Source: a virus. From it: a DNA stretch of 22,958 nucleotides. A model generated the notes under the pieces. It ran no database searches and was not told the origin of the DNA. It saw nothing but the letters and a program-made list of their open reading frames with translations. Where the stretch lies: positions 1 through 22,958 of IMG/VR virus record IMGVR_UViG_3300037847_003575; one strand, given 5' to 3'. This document shows positions 1 through 6,600 of the stretch, piece after piece (the first letter of the stretch is position 1; every line of letters begins with the position of its first letter). The position numbers and the translations under genes are program-made.

Positions 1-4
1 GCAT
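1..4 (-). CDS. Possible start of the next gene (expected neck protein gp14), cut by the window edge
   Basis: One base after the TAA stop of gp13 (8-6) the minus strand reads ATG at 4-2, and then the window ends. In T4-like phages gene 14 (second neck protein) directly follows gene 13, so this ATG could be its start. The only sequence evidence is the ATG and the tight spacing; a single codon cannot identify a protein, so the call rests on conserved gene order. Confidence 0.35.
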
Positions 5-5
5 G

Positions 6-806
6 TTATCCGATCATATCCATTGGTGGGATTGCGTACTTGCTGAGAACTTCAGATTCAATCTTCTCAATCTCTGCAAGTGCGTCTGTGTAGATTTCTC
101 TACCGTTAAGTGTTACACCGCCAGGTAGTTGAACGTTGTTATACTTGATCAAGTTCATACCCCACTGTCTCTTCATTAGAGCAGTGGCATACTTTTTGAC
201 AAACATATCGTTGTTCATCTCTGTAGCATCTGTAGGATCATTTAGACGATGACACTCAATAAGAACATTGGTTCCTTCTTTGAGGAAGTCTTTATCAATA
301 TCTAAGTACAGACGATCACGGCGTGCTGTAAATCTAAACTGCTGGAAAGATCCATTGTTTAGAACCATATCTAGAGTTTCTAGATATTGCTTATTCATAT
401 AATAGTTGAGGATATCAAGTGATCCAAATGCATAGAGATCATTCAAGAACAACTGATACTCAACACCAAAAAGATTTGAACGGATTGAGTTACTAACAAG
501 ACCAAAAACTCTAGTAATACCAACTACATGATCTGGAATTGGAATATAGTTTGTAGCTTCCAACCAGTTGGTAGAACCTTCTGTAGTAGTTACACTGGCA
601 GCAAACCTTGTCTTATCGTCAGCAGTAATTTCGTGGTATAAGTAAGCACGCTCCATACCGTTGTAGCAGTTCTCTTGGAAGAACTGAAACGTGTCGTCAA
701 TTACGTTGTTGACCTGTTCGTCATCAATGTTAACTTGCAACACGGGTTCGCCAAGTTGCCTCTTGCAATATGTGATGAGTTCAGCTCTAGAACTTGGAGA
801 TGCCAT
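6..806 (-). CDS. 13: T4-like neck protein gp13
   Basis: This 266-residue protein closely resembles gp13 of marine T4-like phages. In T4, gp13 and gp14 form the neck connecting the DNA-filled head to the contractile tail. The N-terminus MASPSSRAELITYCKRQLGE, followed by an acidic IDDEQV/VIDDT stretch and FFQENCYNGMERAYL (about residues 25-57), is the characteristic conserved block of the cyanophage gp13 family. At 266 residues it is somewhat shorter than T4 gp13, about 309. I start it at the ATG at 806 (MASPSS), because the longer frame begins at a TTG at 815 inside the U-tract of an upstream hairpin. A purine-rich AAGAAGGGA lies about 14 bases upstream, within that hairpin. The stop TAA is at 8-6. 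A CTAAATA motif at 838-832 probably drives late transcription. The family assignment is strong; the neck role is inferred from T4. Confidence 0.88.
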   Translation of the reverse strand: MASPSSRAELITYCKRQLGEPVLQVNIDDEQVNNVIDDTFQFFQENCYNGMERAYLYHEITADDKTRFAASVTTTEGSTNWLEATNYIPIPDHVVGITRVFGLVSNSIRSNLFGVEYQLFLNDLYAFGSLDILNYYMNKQYLETLDMVLNNGSFQQFRFTARRDRLYLDIDKDFLKEGTNVLIECHRLNDPTDATEMNNDMFVKKYATALMKRQWGMNLIKYNNVQLPGGVTLNGREIYTDALAEIEKIESEVLSKYAIPPMDMIG

Positions 807-813
807 TACACAC

Positions 814-851
814 AAAAAATCCCTTCTTACCTATTTAGGAAGAAGGGATTT
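814..851 (-). terminator. Rho-independent-type hairpin between the small coiled-coil gene and gp13
   Basis: Positions 817-828 (aaatcccttctt) and 840-851 (aagaagggattt) are a perfect 12-base inverted repeat. After a one-base bulge (829), 830-832 pairs with 837-839, leaving a four-base loop. Read on the minus strand, the stem runs into six T residues (819-814), the classic layout of an intrinsic terminator. It starts six bases after the stop codon of the 857-1054 gene and ends only eight bases before the gp13 ATG. The distal arm, AAGAAGGGA, is the best ribosome-binding candidate for gp13, so read-through RNA might also hide that site. Confidence 0.75.
832..838 (-). promoter_or_regulatory. CTAAATA late-promoter-like motif inside the hairpin, before gp13
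   Basis: The minus strand reads CTAAATA at 838-832, within the inner stem and loop of the hairpin. T4 late promoters use TATAAATA, and related motifs have been reported in T4-like cyanophages. With T4-like spacing the transcript would start near 826 and keep only the distal hairpin arm, leaving about 20 bases before the gp13 ATG. The same motif lies upstream of two other genes here at similar distances. Confidence 0.5.
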
Positions 852-853
852 AG

Positions 854-861
854 TATTTATT
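854..861 (-). promoter_or_regulatory. AATAAATA late-promoter-like motif over the stop codon of the small coiled-coil gene
   Basis: The minus strand reads AATAAATA at 861-854 and contains the TAA stop (859-857) of the preceding gene. It matches the T4 late consensus TATAAATA at all but the first base. A transcript starting about six bases downstream would begin near 848, inside the terminator stem, so it would still form a shortened hairpin. The motif at 838-832 may therefore be the more productive one. Confidence 0.45.
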
Positions 862-1054
862 CTGCTGCTGGTGCTTCAGGTTCACCCTCTGGTGCTGCTC
901 CTTCGCCTTCCAGTAGTCCTAGAGTTTCAAGACCACCTTGTAGTTTAATCTTATACTCATTTGCTTTCTTGAGATTTTCTTCTAGTTCTGCAATTTGCTT
1001 TTCCGTAGTAGCAATTTGCTCCTCAAAATTTTTCTTTAGTGCTGCTGGATCCAT
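857..1054 (-). CDS. Small coiled-coil protein of unknown function
   Basis: This is a 65-residue protein beginning MDPAALKKNFEEQ. Residues about 5-40 are rich in K, E, Q and regularly spaced A, I and L, which suggests a coiled coil or helical hairpin. A GGLETLGLL segment follows, then an acidic, proline- and alanine-rich tail (EGEGAAPEGEPEAPAAE). Similar small proteins beginning with the same MDPAALKKNFEEQ-like sequence occur near gp13 in marine T4-like phages, but I know of no assigned function. A GTG at 1063 would add three residues; I prefer the ATG at 1054 because the phage-typical sequence starts there. No clear Shine-Dalgarno sequence precedes it. A late-promoter-like AATAAATA lies at 1089-1082 and an intrinsic terminator follows at 851-814, so the gene could be its own short transcription unit. 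Confidence 0.75.
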   Translation of the reverse strand: MDPAALKKNFEEQIATTEKQIAELEENLKKANEYKIKLQGGLETLGLLEGEGAAPEGEPEAPAAE

Positions 1055-1081
1055 AGTAATCACATGAAATGGTGTGTGTAT

Positions 1082-1089
1082 TATTTATT
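1082..1089 (-). promoter_or_regulatory. AATAAATA late-promoter-like motif before the small coiled-coil gene
   Basis: The minus strand reads AATAAATA at 1089-1082. The motif contains the TAA stop (1087-1085) of the preceding gene. With T4-like spacing the transcript would begin near 1076, giving an approximately 21-base leader to the ATG at 1054. Confidence 0.5.
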
Positions 1090-1420
1090 TTGAAACTAAA
1101 TTGGGAGTTTCAACTTCAATTTGAAATGGAACTAAATCTTTTGGAATTTCGGCATCATCTTTAATGACGACATTTAAATGAAATCCAGGTTCCCAAATAA
1201 AGTTTTCAGGATCTGGTTCCATCTCGCCTTCTGGACTGAGTGCTTGTGGTTGCTTTTCTGGATCATAAAACTGACCAGCAACATCAATATGTCCATCTCC
1301 AGGGACATCCATAACCGTGTCGCCAGTTACTGGATCTGTAAAGCAATATCCAACAGATCTACAAACTTCGTAGCATTCTTCTCTGCTTTCAAATTTGAAA
1401 AAATAAGTTTTTGATGCCAT
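1085..1420 (-). CDS. Small conserved phage protein encoded near tail-fibre genes, function unknown
   Basis: The protein has 111 residues and starts MASKTYFFKFESREECYEVC. An N-terminal strand-like KTYFFKFES segment is followed by three cysteines (ECYEVCRSVGYC, about residues 16-26). A middle GDGHIDVAGQFYD segment comes next, then EPGFHLNVVIKDD near residue 80 and a C-terminal PFQIEVETPNLV. This layout (short N-terminal aromatic strand, an HIDV-like middle, G-W/F-H-x-N, then a P-x-x-P-like end) resembles small proteins that many tailed phages carry just downstream of tail-fibre genes, here and there speculated to help fibre or virion assembly. I recognise the pattern from memory and cannot confirm it. 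A CTAAATA motif at 1449-1443 lies 23 bases upstream of the ATG. Confidence 0.78.
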   Translation of the reverse strand: MASKTYFFKFESREECYEVCRSVGYCFTDPVTGDTVMDVPGDGHIDVAGQFYDPEKQPQALSPEGEMEPDPENFIWEPGFHLNVVIKDDAEIPKDLVPFQIEVETPNLVSK

Positions 1421-1441
1421 AATTGCTTGCTCTCATGTTAA

Positions 1442-2005
1442 TTATTTAGTATTCCAAAACTGATATGCCATACTGTATCTGTTTCTATTTGTAGTAGTAC
1501 CACTACCAGAGTGTAGCATATTCCCAGGAAAAATTAAAAGCCTTCCTGGTTTTGTATAAATTTTTAGAGGTATTCTTTCTCGTGGATCTGCTGAAACTGT
1601 TTCTGGTATGAAAAACAAACTAGTTTCTCCTCCCCACGACTCCTCCCATTCCAAATTTGGATAAAGTATATATGTATATGCTCCCATTTTTAAAGAGTCT
1701 ACATGAGGAATTGGATTGTCTCCAGTTCCAAATGAATTATATAAGACTCTATCAAATCTATTTGGAGTTGGAAAATCTAAAGATTGTATTTTTGAAAAAT
1801 AATAATTTTCTACATCACCAAAATCTTCTTCCATTACATGATATCCTTTAGTCTTTTCTAATTCAACATTAGATAGACCAACATCAGCAAACTCTTTCCA
1901 GTCTAATGAGTTTAGATAAGGTTGTAAATTTTTTATTTCTTCTATTGTTAAAAAGTCATCAATAATATATGTGTCTGGTTTTTCCAGAACTTCAGTAATA
2001 ATCAT
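1442..2005 (-). CDS. 2-oxoglutarate/Fe(II)-dependent dioxygenase (prolyl-4-hydroxylase-like)
   Basis: A 187-residue enzyme of the 2OG-Fe(II) oxygenase superfamily. Such enzymes bind Fe(II) through a His-X-Asp...His triad and couple 2-oxoglutarate decarboxylation to substrate hydroxylation. The motif is complete: H101-V-D103 (PHVDS) in the middle, H165 in FPGNMLHSG, and R176 in RNRYSMAYQF, placed to hold 2-oxoglutarate. WGGET at 124-128 and GRLLIFPG at 154-161 are the usual strands of the double-stranded beta-helix core. The N-terminus (TYIIDDFLTIEEI) resembles the usual opening of these enzymes. There is no signal peptide, and the length is typical of single-domain viral and bacterial members. 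It lies three bases downstream of the third C1q-like gene, so one plausible substrate is a virion protein, but host proteins or a small molecule are equally possible. Enzyme class is well supported; substrate is unknown. Confidence 0.9.
   Translation of the reverse strand: MIITEVLEKPDTYIIDDFLTIEEIKNLQPYLNSLDWKEFADVGLSNVELEKTKGYHVMEEDFGDVENYYFSKIQSLDFPTPNRFDRVLYNSFGTGDNPIPHVDSLKMGAYTYILYPNLEWEESWGGETSLFFIPETVSADPRERIPLKIYTKPGRLLIFPGNMLHSGSGTTTNRNRYSMAYQFWNTK
1443..1449 (-). promoter_or_regulatory. CTAAATA late-promoter-like motif before the 111-residue protein
   Basis: The minus strand reads CTAAATAA at 1449-1442, and its last three bases are the TAA stop of the oxygenase gene. It stands 23 bases upstream of the ATG at 1420, like the other motifs in this window. 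Confidence 0.45.
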
Positions 2006-2008
2006 ACT

Positions 2009-2542
2009 TTAATTTGGAGCAATAAGCATAATAGTTAAAGAACCCTTAACTGTGGTGATAGTACCACCACCGCCTTGTTGTGATCCTCTAATTCTAATAG
2101 AATTTCCTACATTAAAAATTTGACAACCACCATCACTAGAGGTGTTGTGTGTGCCACCATCTCTAGCACCACCCTGTCTATTATAGTTAGACAAGTACAT
2201 TTCTGGTTGTACTGATCCATCAATTACCCATTGGAATCCAGCGTTACAGCGGGCACTACCACCATTAACAGCAACCTGAAAACAACACTGGTAAATTCCT
2301 GCATAATTTGTATCAATATTAATTTGAGTATTGGTAACTGTTAATCCAGGGAAGTCACTATACTCTAATGACATAGCATCAACATAGTTGGTACTATTGA
2401 CGTTAGCAGTACCATTACCTAAATTAATCTTAGCAGAAAGTCCGAAGACTGAACCCGATGGTTTAATATCATCTCCATTATAATTTTCTACTACAGTAGA
2501 TGCTGGAATTTGATCTACATATAATTTTCCTGTTCCTGGCAT
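2009..2542 (-). CDS. C1q-like jelly-roll protein, probable fibre-tip or adhesin subunit (third of three)
   Basis: This 177-residue protein is predicted to be mostly beta strand and glycine/asparagine rich. It shares with the two upstream genes a core of an aromatic strand containing G-x-Y (YAGIYQCCFQVAV, about residues 80-92), a W-x-x-D/N-G segment (FQWVIDGSVQPE), an S-x-Y-N-R motif (LSNYNRQGG), and a final strand pair around VGNSIRIR, spacings typical of C1q/TNF-like domains. Its N-terminal third (MPGTGKLYVDQIPASTVV) differs from its neighbours, and it has several cysteines they lack, so it is the most diverged copy. It begins three bases after the previous gene's stop and has a strong Shine-Dalgarno sequence (AGGAG at 2555-2551). 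Such domains often form trimeric receptor-binding heads in phages; the role here is inferred from fold and position. Confidence 0.8.
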   Translation of the reverse strand: MPGTGKLYVDQIPASTVVENYNGDDIKPSGSVFGLSAKINLGNGTANVNSTNYVDAMSLEYSDFPGLTVTNTQINIDTNYAGIYQCCFQVAVNGGSARCNAGFQWVIDGSVQPEMYLSNYNRQGGARDGGTHNTSSDGGCQIFNVGNSIRIRGSQQGGGGTITTVKGSLTIMLIAPN

Positions 2543-2545
2543 TGT

Positions 2546-3067
2546 TTAAGCTCCTAATCTCCAAACACTAATATAACTATATGATGGGATGATTGTAGTA
2601 GAAGTACCACTATTTCCAAATCTTCTAAATTCCATTCTAATACTGTTGCCACCCCCCAATTGATAAGCAGTTACCATTTCCGTACTTGCTTCATTATGTC
2701 CGCTACCAACTCTGATATATGAAGATAGAGAATTTTCTATCTGTCCAGCTCCGTTAATGCCAAATCTAAATCCAGGAACGTCTCTGGCAGAAGCATTATT
2801 ATACGCTACGTTTGCCTGAACAATATACATGCCAGCTGTCGGAATGTAAATATAATTTCCATCATGAGTAAATCCACCAGTATTAATAACTGCTGTGGTA
2901 TTAAATACTGTTCTGTGTGTAAAACTGCTAGCATCGTTTGGATTTGAGTTGGCAGTCAATCTCGTCATAAAATATGCCGTTGAGCTATAACCTGAGCTAC
3001 CGCCCTCTCCACTTGCTGCTATTTTTGCTACACTATTACCTCTAATAGTTCCTACTGTAATTGCCAT
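2546..3067 (-). CDS. C1q-like jelly-roll protein, probable fibre-tip or adhesin subunit (second of three)
   Basis: The protein has 173 residues and starts MAITVGTIRGNSVAKIA. After a serine/glycine-rich linker comes the C1q-like sequence: FNTTAVINTGGFTHDG (about 54-69), YIPTAGMYIVQANVAY (about 73-89), FRFGINGAGQIENSLSSYIR (about 100-120), an EASTEMVTAYQLGGGNSIRM strand pair, and a final YISVWRLGA strand. The F-N-T...I-N-x-G-G-F, I-P-x-x-G-x-Y and final aromatic strand are hallmarks of C1q/TNF-like folds. The same landmarks occur in the same order in the genes on either side, so the three look like duplicates. Spacing to the previous gene is four bases. No good Shine-Dalgarno site precedes the ATG, which suggests translational coupling. 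Confidence 0.83.
   Translation of the reverse strand: MAITVGTIRGNSVAKIAASGEGGSSGYSSTAYFMTRLTANSNPNDASSFTHRTVFNTTAVINTGGFTHDGNYIYIPTAGMYIVQANVAYNNASARDVPGFRFGINGAGQIENSLSSYIRVGSGHNEASTEMVTAYQLGGGNSIRMEFRRFGNSGTSTTIIPSYSYISVWRLGA
2550..2555 (-). promoter_or_regulatory. Strong Shine-Dalgarno site for the third C1q-like gene
   Basis: The minus strand reads AGGAGC at 2555-2550, seven bases before the ATG at 2542. It is the best ribosome binding site in the window; most other genes here have only weak purine-rich sequences. It lies inside the C-terminal coding end of the preceding gene and confirms this start. Confidence 0.75.
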
Positions 3068-3071
3068 TTTA

Positions 3072-3602
3072 TCAATCTGAGAATTTATACATCATAATGT
3101 GACTGTTATTAATCAATCCATGATTATTAGGATCGTTATAACCAGTATAGTTTCTGAACTGTAATCTGAGTTGGTCACCCTGGTTTAAGTTGTACATCGT
3201 GCTAATACTGGTAGATGCTCTATCATGGTTAGCATAATCTCGGTTGTATGAAGATCTTGCTTCTTCTACTTGAGCAACACCGTTGATTTCCCAACGATGC
3301 CAAATAGTATTACGATAGTTATCTTGAGTAGTAGATGCTTGGGTTTGATCCTTGTGGATAATATTTGAATGAACAAAATATTTTCCATCTTCAGGAATTG
3401 TAATGGTGCCAGATGACACACCAAACCCACCAACATTAATAAGAGTATTGGTATCAAAGATATTTCTTTGTGCCCAACTATTGCCCATATCGCCAATATC
3501 AGTATAAGTAATAGTTCGTATTTTCAAACAAGGCAACGAAGATGTCGCTGCCGTACCTTCAATTGAACCATAAAAAATTTCATCTACTTCAATTACGCTC
3601 AT
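3072..3602 (-). CDS. C1q-like jelly-roll protein, probable fibre-tip or adhesin subunit (first of three)
   Basis: This 176-residue protein begins MSVIEVDEIFYGSIEGTAAT. The C1q-like core includes RNIFDTNTLINVGGFGV (about 46-62), ITIPEDGKYFVHSNI (about 66-80), HRWEINGVAQVEEARSSYNR (about 101-120), a SISTMYNLNQGDQLRLQFRN strand pair and a final SHIMMYKFSD strand. It follows the giant fibre gene by 29 bases and is preceded by a late-promoter-like AATAAATA, so it may head a short unit of three adhesin genes plus the oxygenase. It is closer in layout to the second copy than to the third. A receptor-binding or fibre-capping role is inferred from fold class and from its place behind a fibre gene. Confidence 0.83.
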   Translation of the reverse strand: MSVIEVDEIFYGSIEGTAATSSLPCLKIRTITYTDIGDMGNSWAQRNIFDTNTLINVGGFGVSSGTITIPEDGKYFVHSNIIHKDQTQASTTQDNYRNTIWHRWEINGVAQVEEARSSYNRDYANHDRASTSISTMYNLNQGDQLRLQFRNYTGYNDPNNHGLINNSHIMMYKFSD

Positions 3603-3625
3603 GATTGGAACCTAACTTACAATTA

Positions 3626-3633
3626 TATTTATT
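3626..3633 (-). promoter_or_regulatory. AATAAATA late-promoter-like motif before the C1q-like gene cluster
   Basis: The minus strand reads TAATAAATA at 3634-3626, where the first TAA (3634-3632) is the stop codon of the giant fibre gene. The motif matches the T4 late consensus at seven of eight bases and stands 24 bases upstream of the ATG at 3602. Confidence 0.55.
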
Positions 3634-6600
3634 ATAGAAGTTTCCAGATACCATTAACAATGATTGTTCTGCCACTAGCAACAACAATATCACCTACCGA
3701 GAAAGCGTTTGTTCCTGCTGGAATTGTAACATTCTCGTCAATGGTTGTGGAATGTGTCTTAATAATACCTCTACTATCTAACCACTGCTCATAACCATTA
3801 GCTTGTAATCCAGACTTAGCATTAATAGAACCAGTAACATCAGCACCACCAGTGGTAATAGTTAGAGCACCTTCAAGTCTAGATGTACCTTGGACACGAA
3901 GGCGTCCAGATTCGTTATTGTCAGTGAAGTCTTCGCCAACATCAAGAGTATATGCTGGTGCAGTTTCACCAATACCAACTCTAGAATTTCTATAGATATT
4001 GGTTCCAACTTCATTCCATCTAGAGGTAACAAATAATGCATTATTTTGATATAAATCACCATCAATATTCAGATCTCCATTGACATTTAAAATGTAGTCT
4101 CTAGAGACATTAGGTGTAACAGTTGTGTCTGTGCCACTGAAAGAGTTAGTATTAATACCAACTCTGTTGTTAGTGCCTTGAATTGCTAATGCTGGTTCGC
4201 CAGATGCAAGACTCTTCCAATCATCATCACCATTAGTTTGAGATGAATAAATTTCAAATACATCAGCACCACCACCAATGTTAGATCCTAAACGGAATCC
4301 TCTACCACCACCGTTTCCAGTTCCACCACCTCTGAGTTGAAGATCTGCCTCAGCATTAGAAACTCCATCTCCAACTCTTACACTATCCTTGACAGTAGTA
4401 ATATGAGTATGAATATTAGACCACTTGAGAGCACTAGAACCGAGTTCTTGATCATTAGTTGCACCAGGAGTAATGTCTCCTTCATTGCTAATTTTTAATC
4501 TCTCAGCAGAAGTAGCATTAGCTGTTCTAGTTCTGATAATTAATTCACCAACATTAGCACCTGTTCTGTGTGCTGTAATACCCCACTGAGAAGCAGCAGA
4601 AGAACCATGTTGTAGAATGATACCAGATTCACCACCATTTACTTGGTTGTATACACTTGATTGATAAATTGTCGTCTGTGATGATAGTGCTAGGTTAGAC
4701 TGGAAGTTGAGAGAACCAGAAGCACTGTAAACATTAAACTTGACTGGGTTAGCATCTGCAGTTTGACCAATGTTAACTCTATTATCGGTAGAGTTAACGT
4801 AGAAAGTTCCACTATCAACGGTTAGATCGGCACCAAGAGTTGTGTTTCCACCAATATCCAAACTACCAGTTCCTTGAACACTGATATTGTTATTTCCAGT
4901 GATTGTTAAACCACCAGTCATTGTATCACCAGTTTTCAGAACGTTAAGTGATGCAGCACCTGTTAAAGAGGCAGTAATAGTTCCAGCAGAGAAATTACCA
5001 CTGGTGTCTCTCATTACAGCAGACTTGAGTGCTGCTGAAGAAGCAATATTAGTATCGTTAAAAGCAACATTACCTGCATTCCAAATAATATTGTTGTTGA
5101 CTTTTAGTTCGTTTTCGTTGACAACTTTAAATTCAAGACTACCAGATCCTTCAGATGCATCACCACCATCTGCAATAATAGCAGAGTTGTAACTTGGATC
5201 ATTATTGTTGTCTACTGCTTGTGCTTGTGAGGAGTTAAAGTAAATGTATGGTTGCGTTGCAGCAACGCCATCATTTCTTCCAAGTCTCAGGAAACCAGTT
5301 CCAGAGCTATTACCCATCTCTGCATATTGAACAGTATTATCATCATAAATTTCCCAATGTTCAAATTCTCTTTCATCACCTGCATATCCAAGATAAACAG
5401 CAGCATTAATATTACCACCAGAAGAAAGTCTTCCGATTAACATCGTATAGGTATTGGAAGAATCATTCTGATCAACATCTTGATCAGTTGCAGTAATTAC
5501 AAAGTCACCAACACTAATCTTATTGACATCAAACATGTCAATTGTTTTGTTAGCTTCAAAATCTCCACCAGGAGAAACATCTAGATTTTGTCTTACCAGA
5601 ATTCTATAGAATGTTTCTGCTCCAGCATAAGATTTAACTTCAACCTTATCTCTAAACGCAGTAGAACTTCTCCATGTTGGTAGTCTAGTATCAAAGATTT
5701 CATTGGTCTTAATATTCCAACCGTCTTGATACCATATACCTTCCTTATTATCAAGTCTATCAGCATCTAGACCTGAGTCAATACCCATATTTCCAGAGTT
5801 CCAAACTTCATACCAAGAACCGTAAGAAGTTACAGCATCACCAGAACCACGGAAGTAAATTCTATCATCATTAGCAAATGCAAGTTGTCTTACACCACCA
5901 AATGTAGCATCACCACCAGACTCACCATTACGGAGAGTCATGACTAAATGCTTGGCAGAGTTAGACGATCCAGTATCTACGCTTGGGAAAGCTGATAGTA
6001 GACCATTAGAACTATTAAACAGAGTCTGCAGTGTTACACCTTGTACCGCATCACTTGGACTTGGATTAGCATTAGCGTTACTAGTACCAGTGTCTAGACG
6101 AAGTGTATTGGTAGATCTACCACTAATATCAATACTATATGTTCCACTAGCAAGTTTGTCTGGATTGATACTGCTATCAACGAAGAAAGCACCATTGAGG
6201 TAGTAGCTACCTTGCTGACCATCTAGTAAATCAGCGTCAAGACCACTATCAGGACCCATCTTAATAGATATAGATCCATTTCCTTCATCGCCAATATTAA
6301 ATTGGGACTTCTTAAATCTAGCAACACCAATGGTTCCAAAGAGATCCTGAGAAATTGTTAGATCAGAAACTCTCTGAACATCAAGTGCGATATTGGCAAA
6401 CTGTTTCTGAGTAGTTGCTACTTTTGCAAGTAAAACTAAGTTAGAACCAGCTCCAATAATAGTTGGGTTAGGAGCAACTTGGAAATCTGCAGTGTATCCA
6501 GAACCAGAATTTGTAACGGTACATGTGGTGACTTGACCAGATTGACCATTTTCACCAACAATAATATTAACTCTTAGATCATTGCCACTTGTTCCTGCTG

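Noticed and set aside
807-815. TTG start at 815 for gp13
   Set aside because: It lies in the U-tract region of the hairpin, adds only MCV, and the family's usual start MASPSS is the ATG at 806.
1055-1063. GTG start at 1063 for the small coiled-coil protein
   Set aside because: It is possible and adds three residues, but the phage-typical sequence begins at the ATG at 1054; neither start has a clear ribosome binding site, so the choice is a preference.
675-1067. Plus-strand frames overlapping gp13 and the small coiled-coil gene
   Set aside because: They run antisense to well-supported genes, read as low-complexity serine-rich protein, and resemble no phage family; they are shadows of the minus-strand genes.
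1442-2005. A photosynthesis or carbon-metabolism auxiliary gene cluster
   Set aside because: The only metabolic-type enzyme in the window is the 2OG-Fe(II) oxygenase; no photosystem, plastocyanin or carbon-metabolism gene is visible. The cupredoxin-like domain is part of a structural protein and lacks a signal peptide or a stand-alone gene.
3613-3641. Hairpin between aactt and aagtt before the C1q cluster
   Set aside because: A five-base stem with a long AT-rich loop is within chance in this composition and has no T tract.
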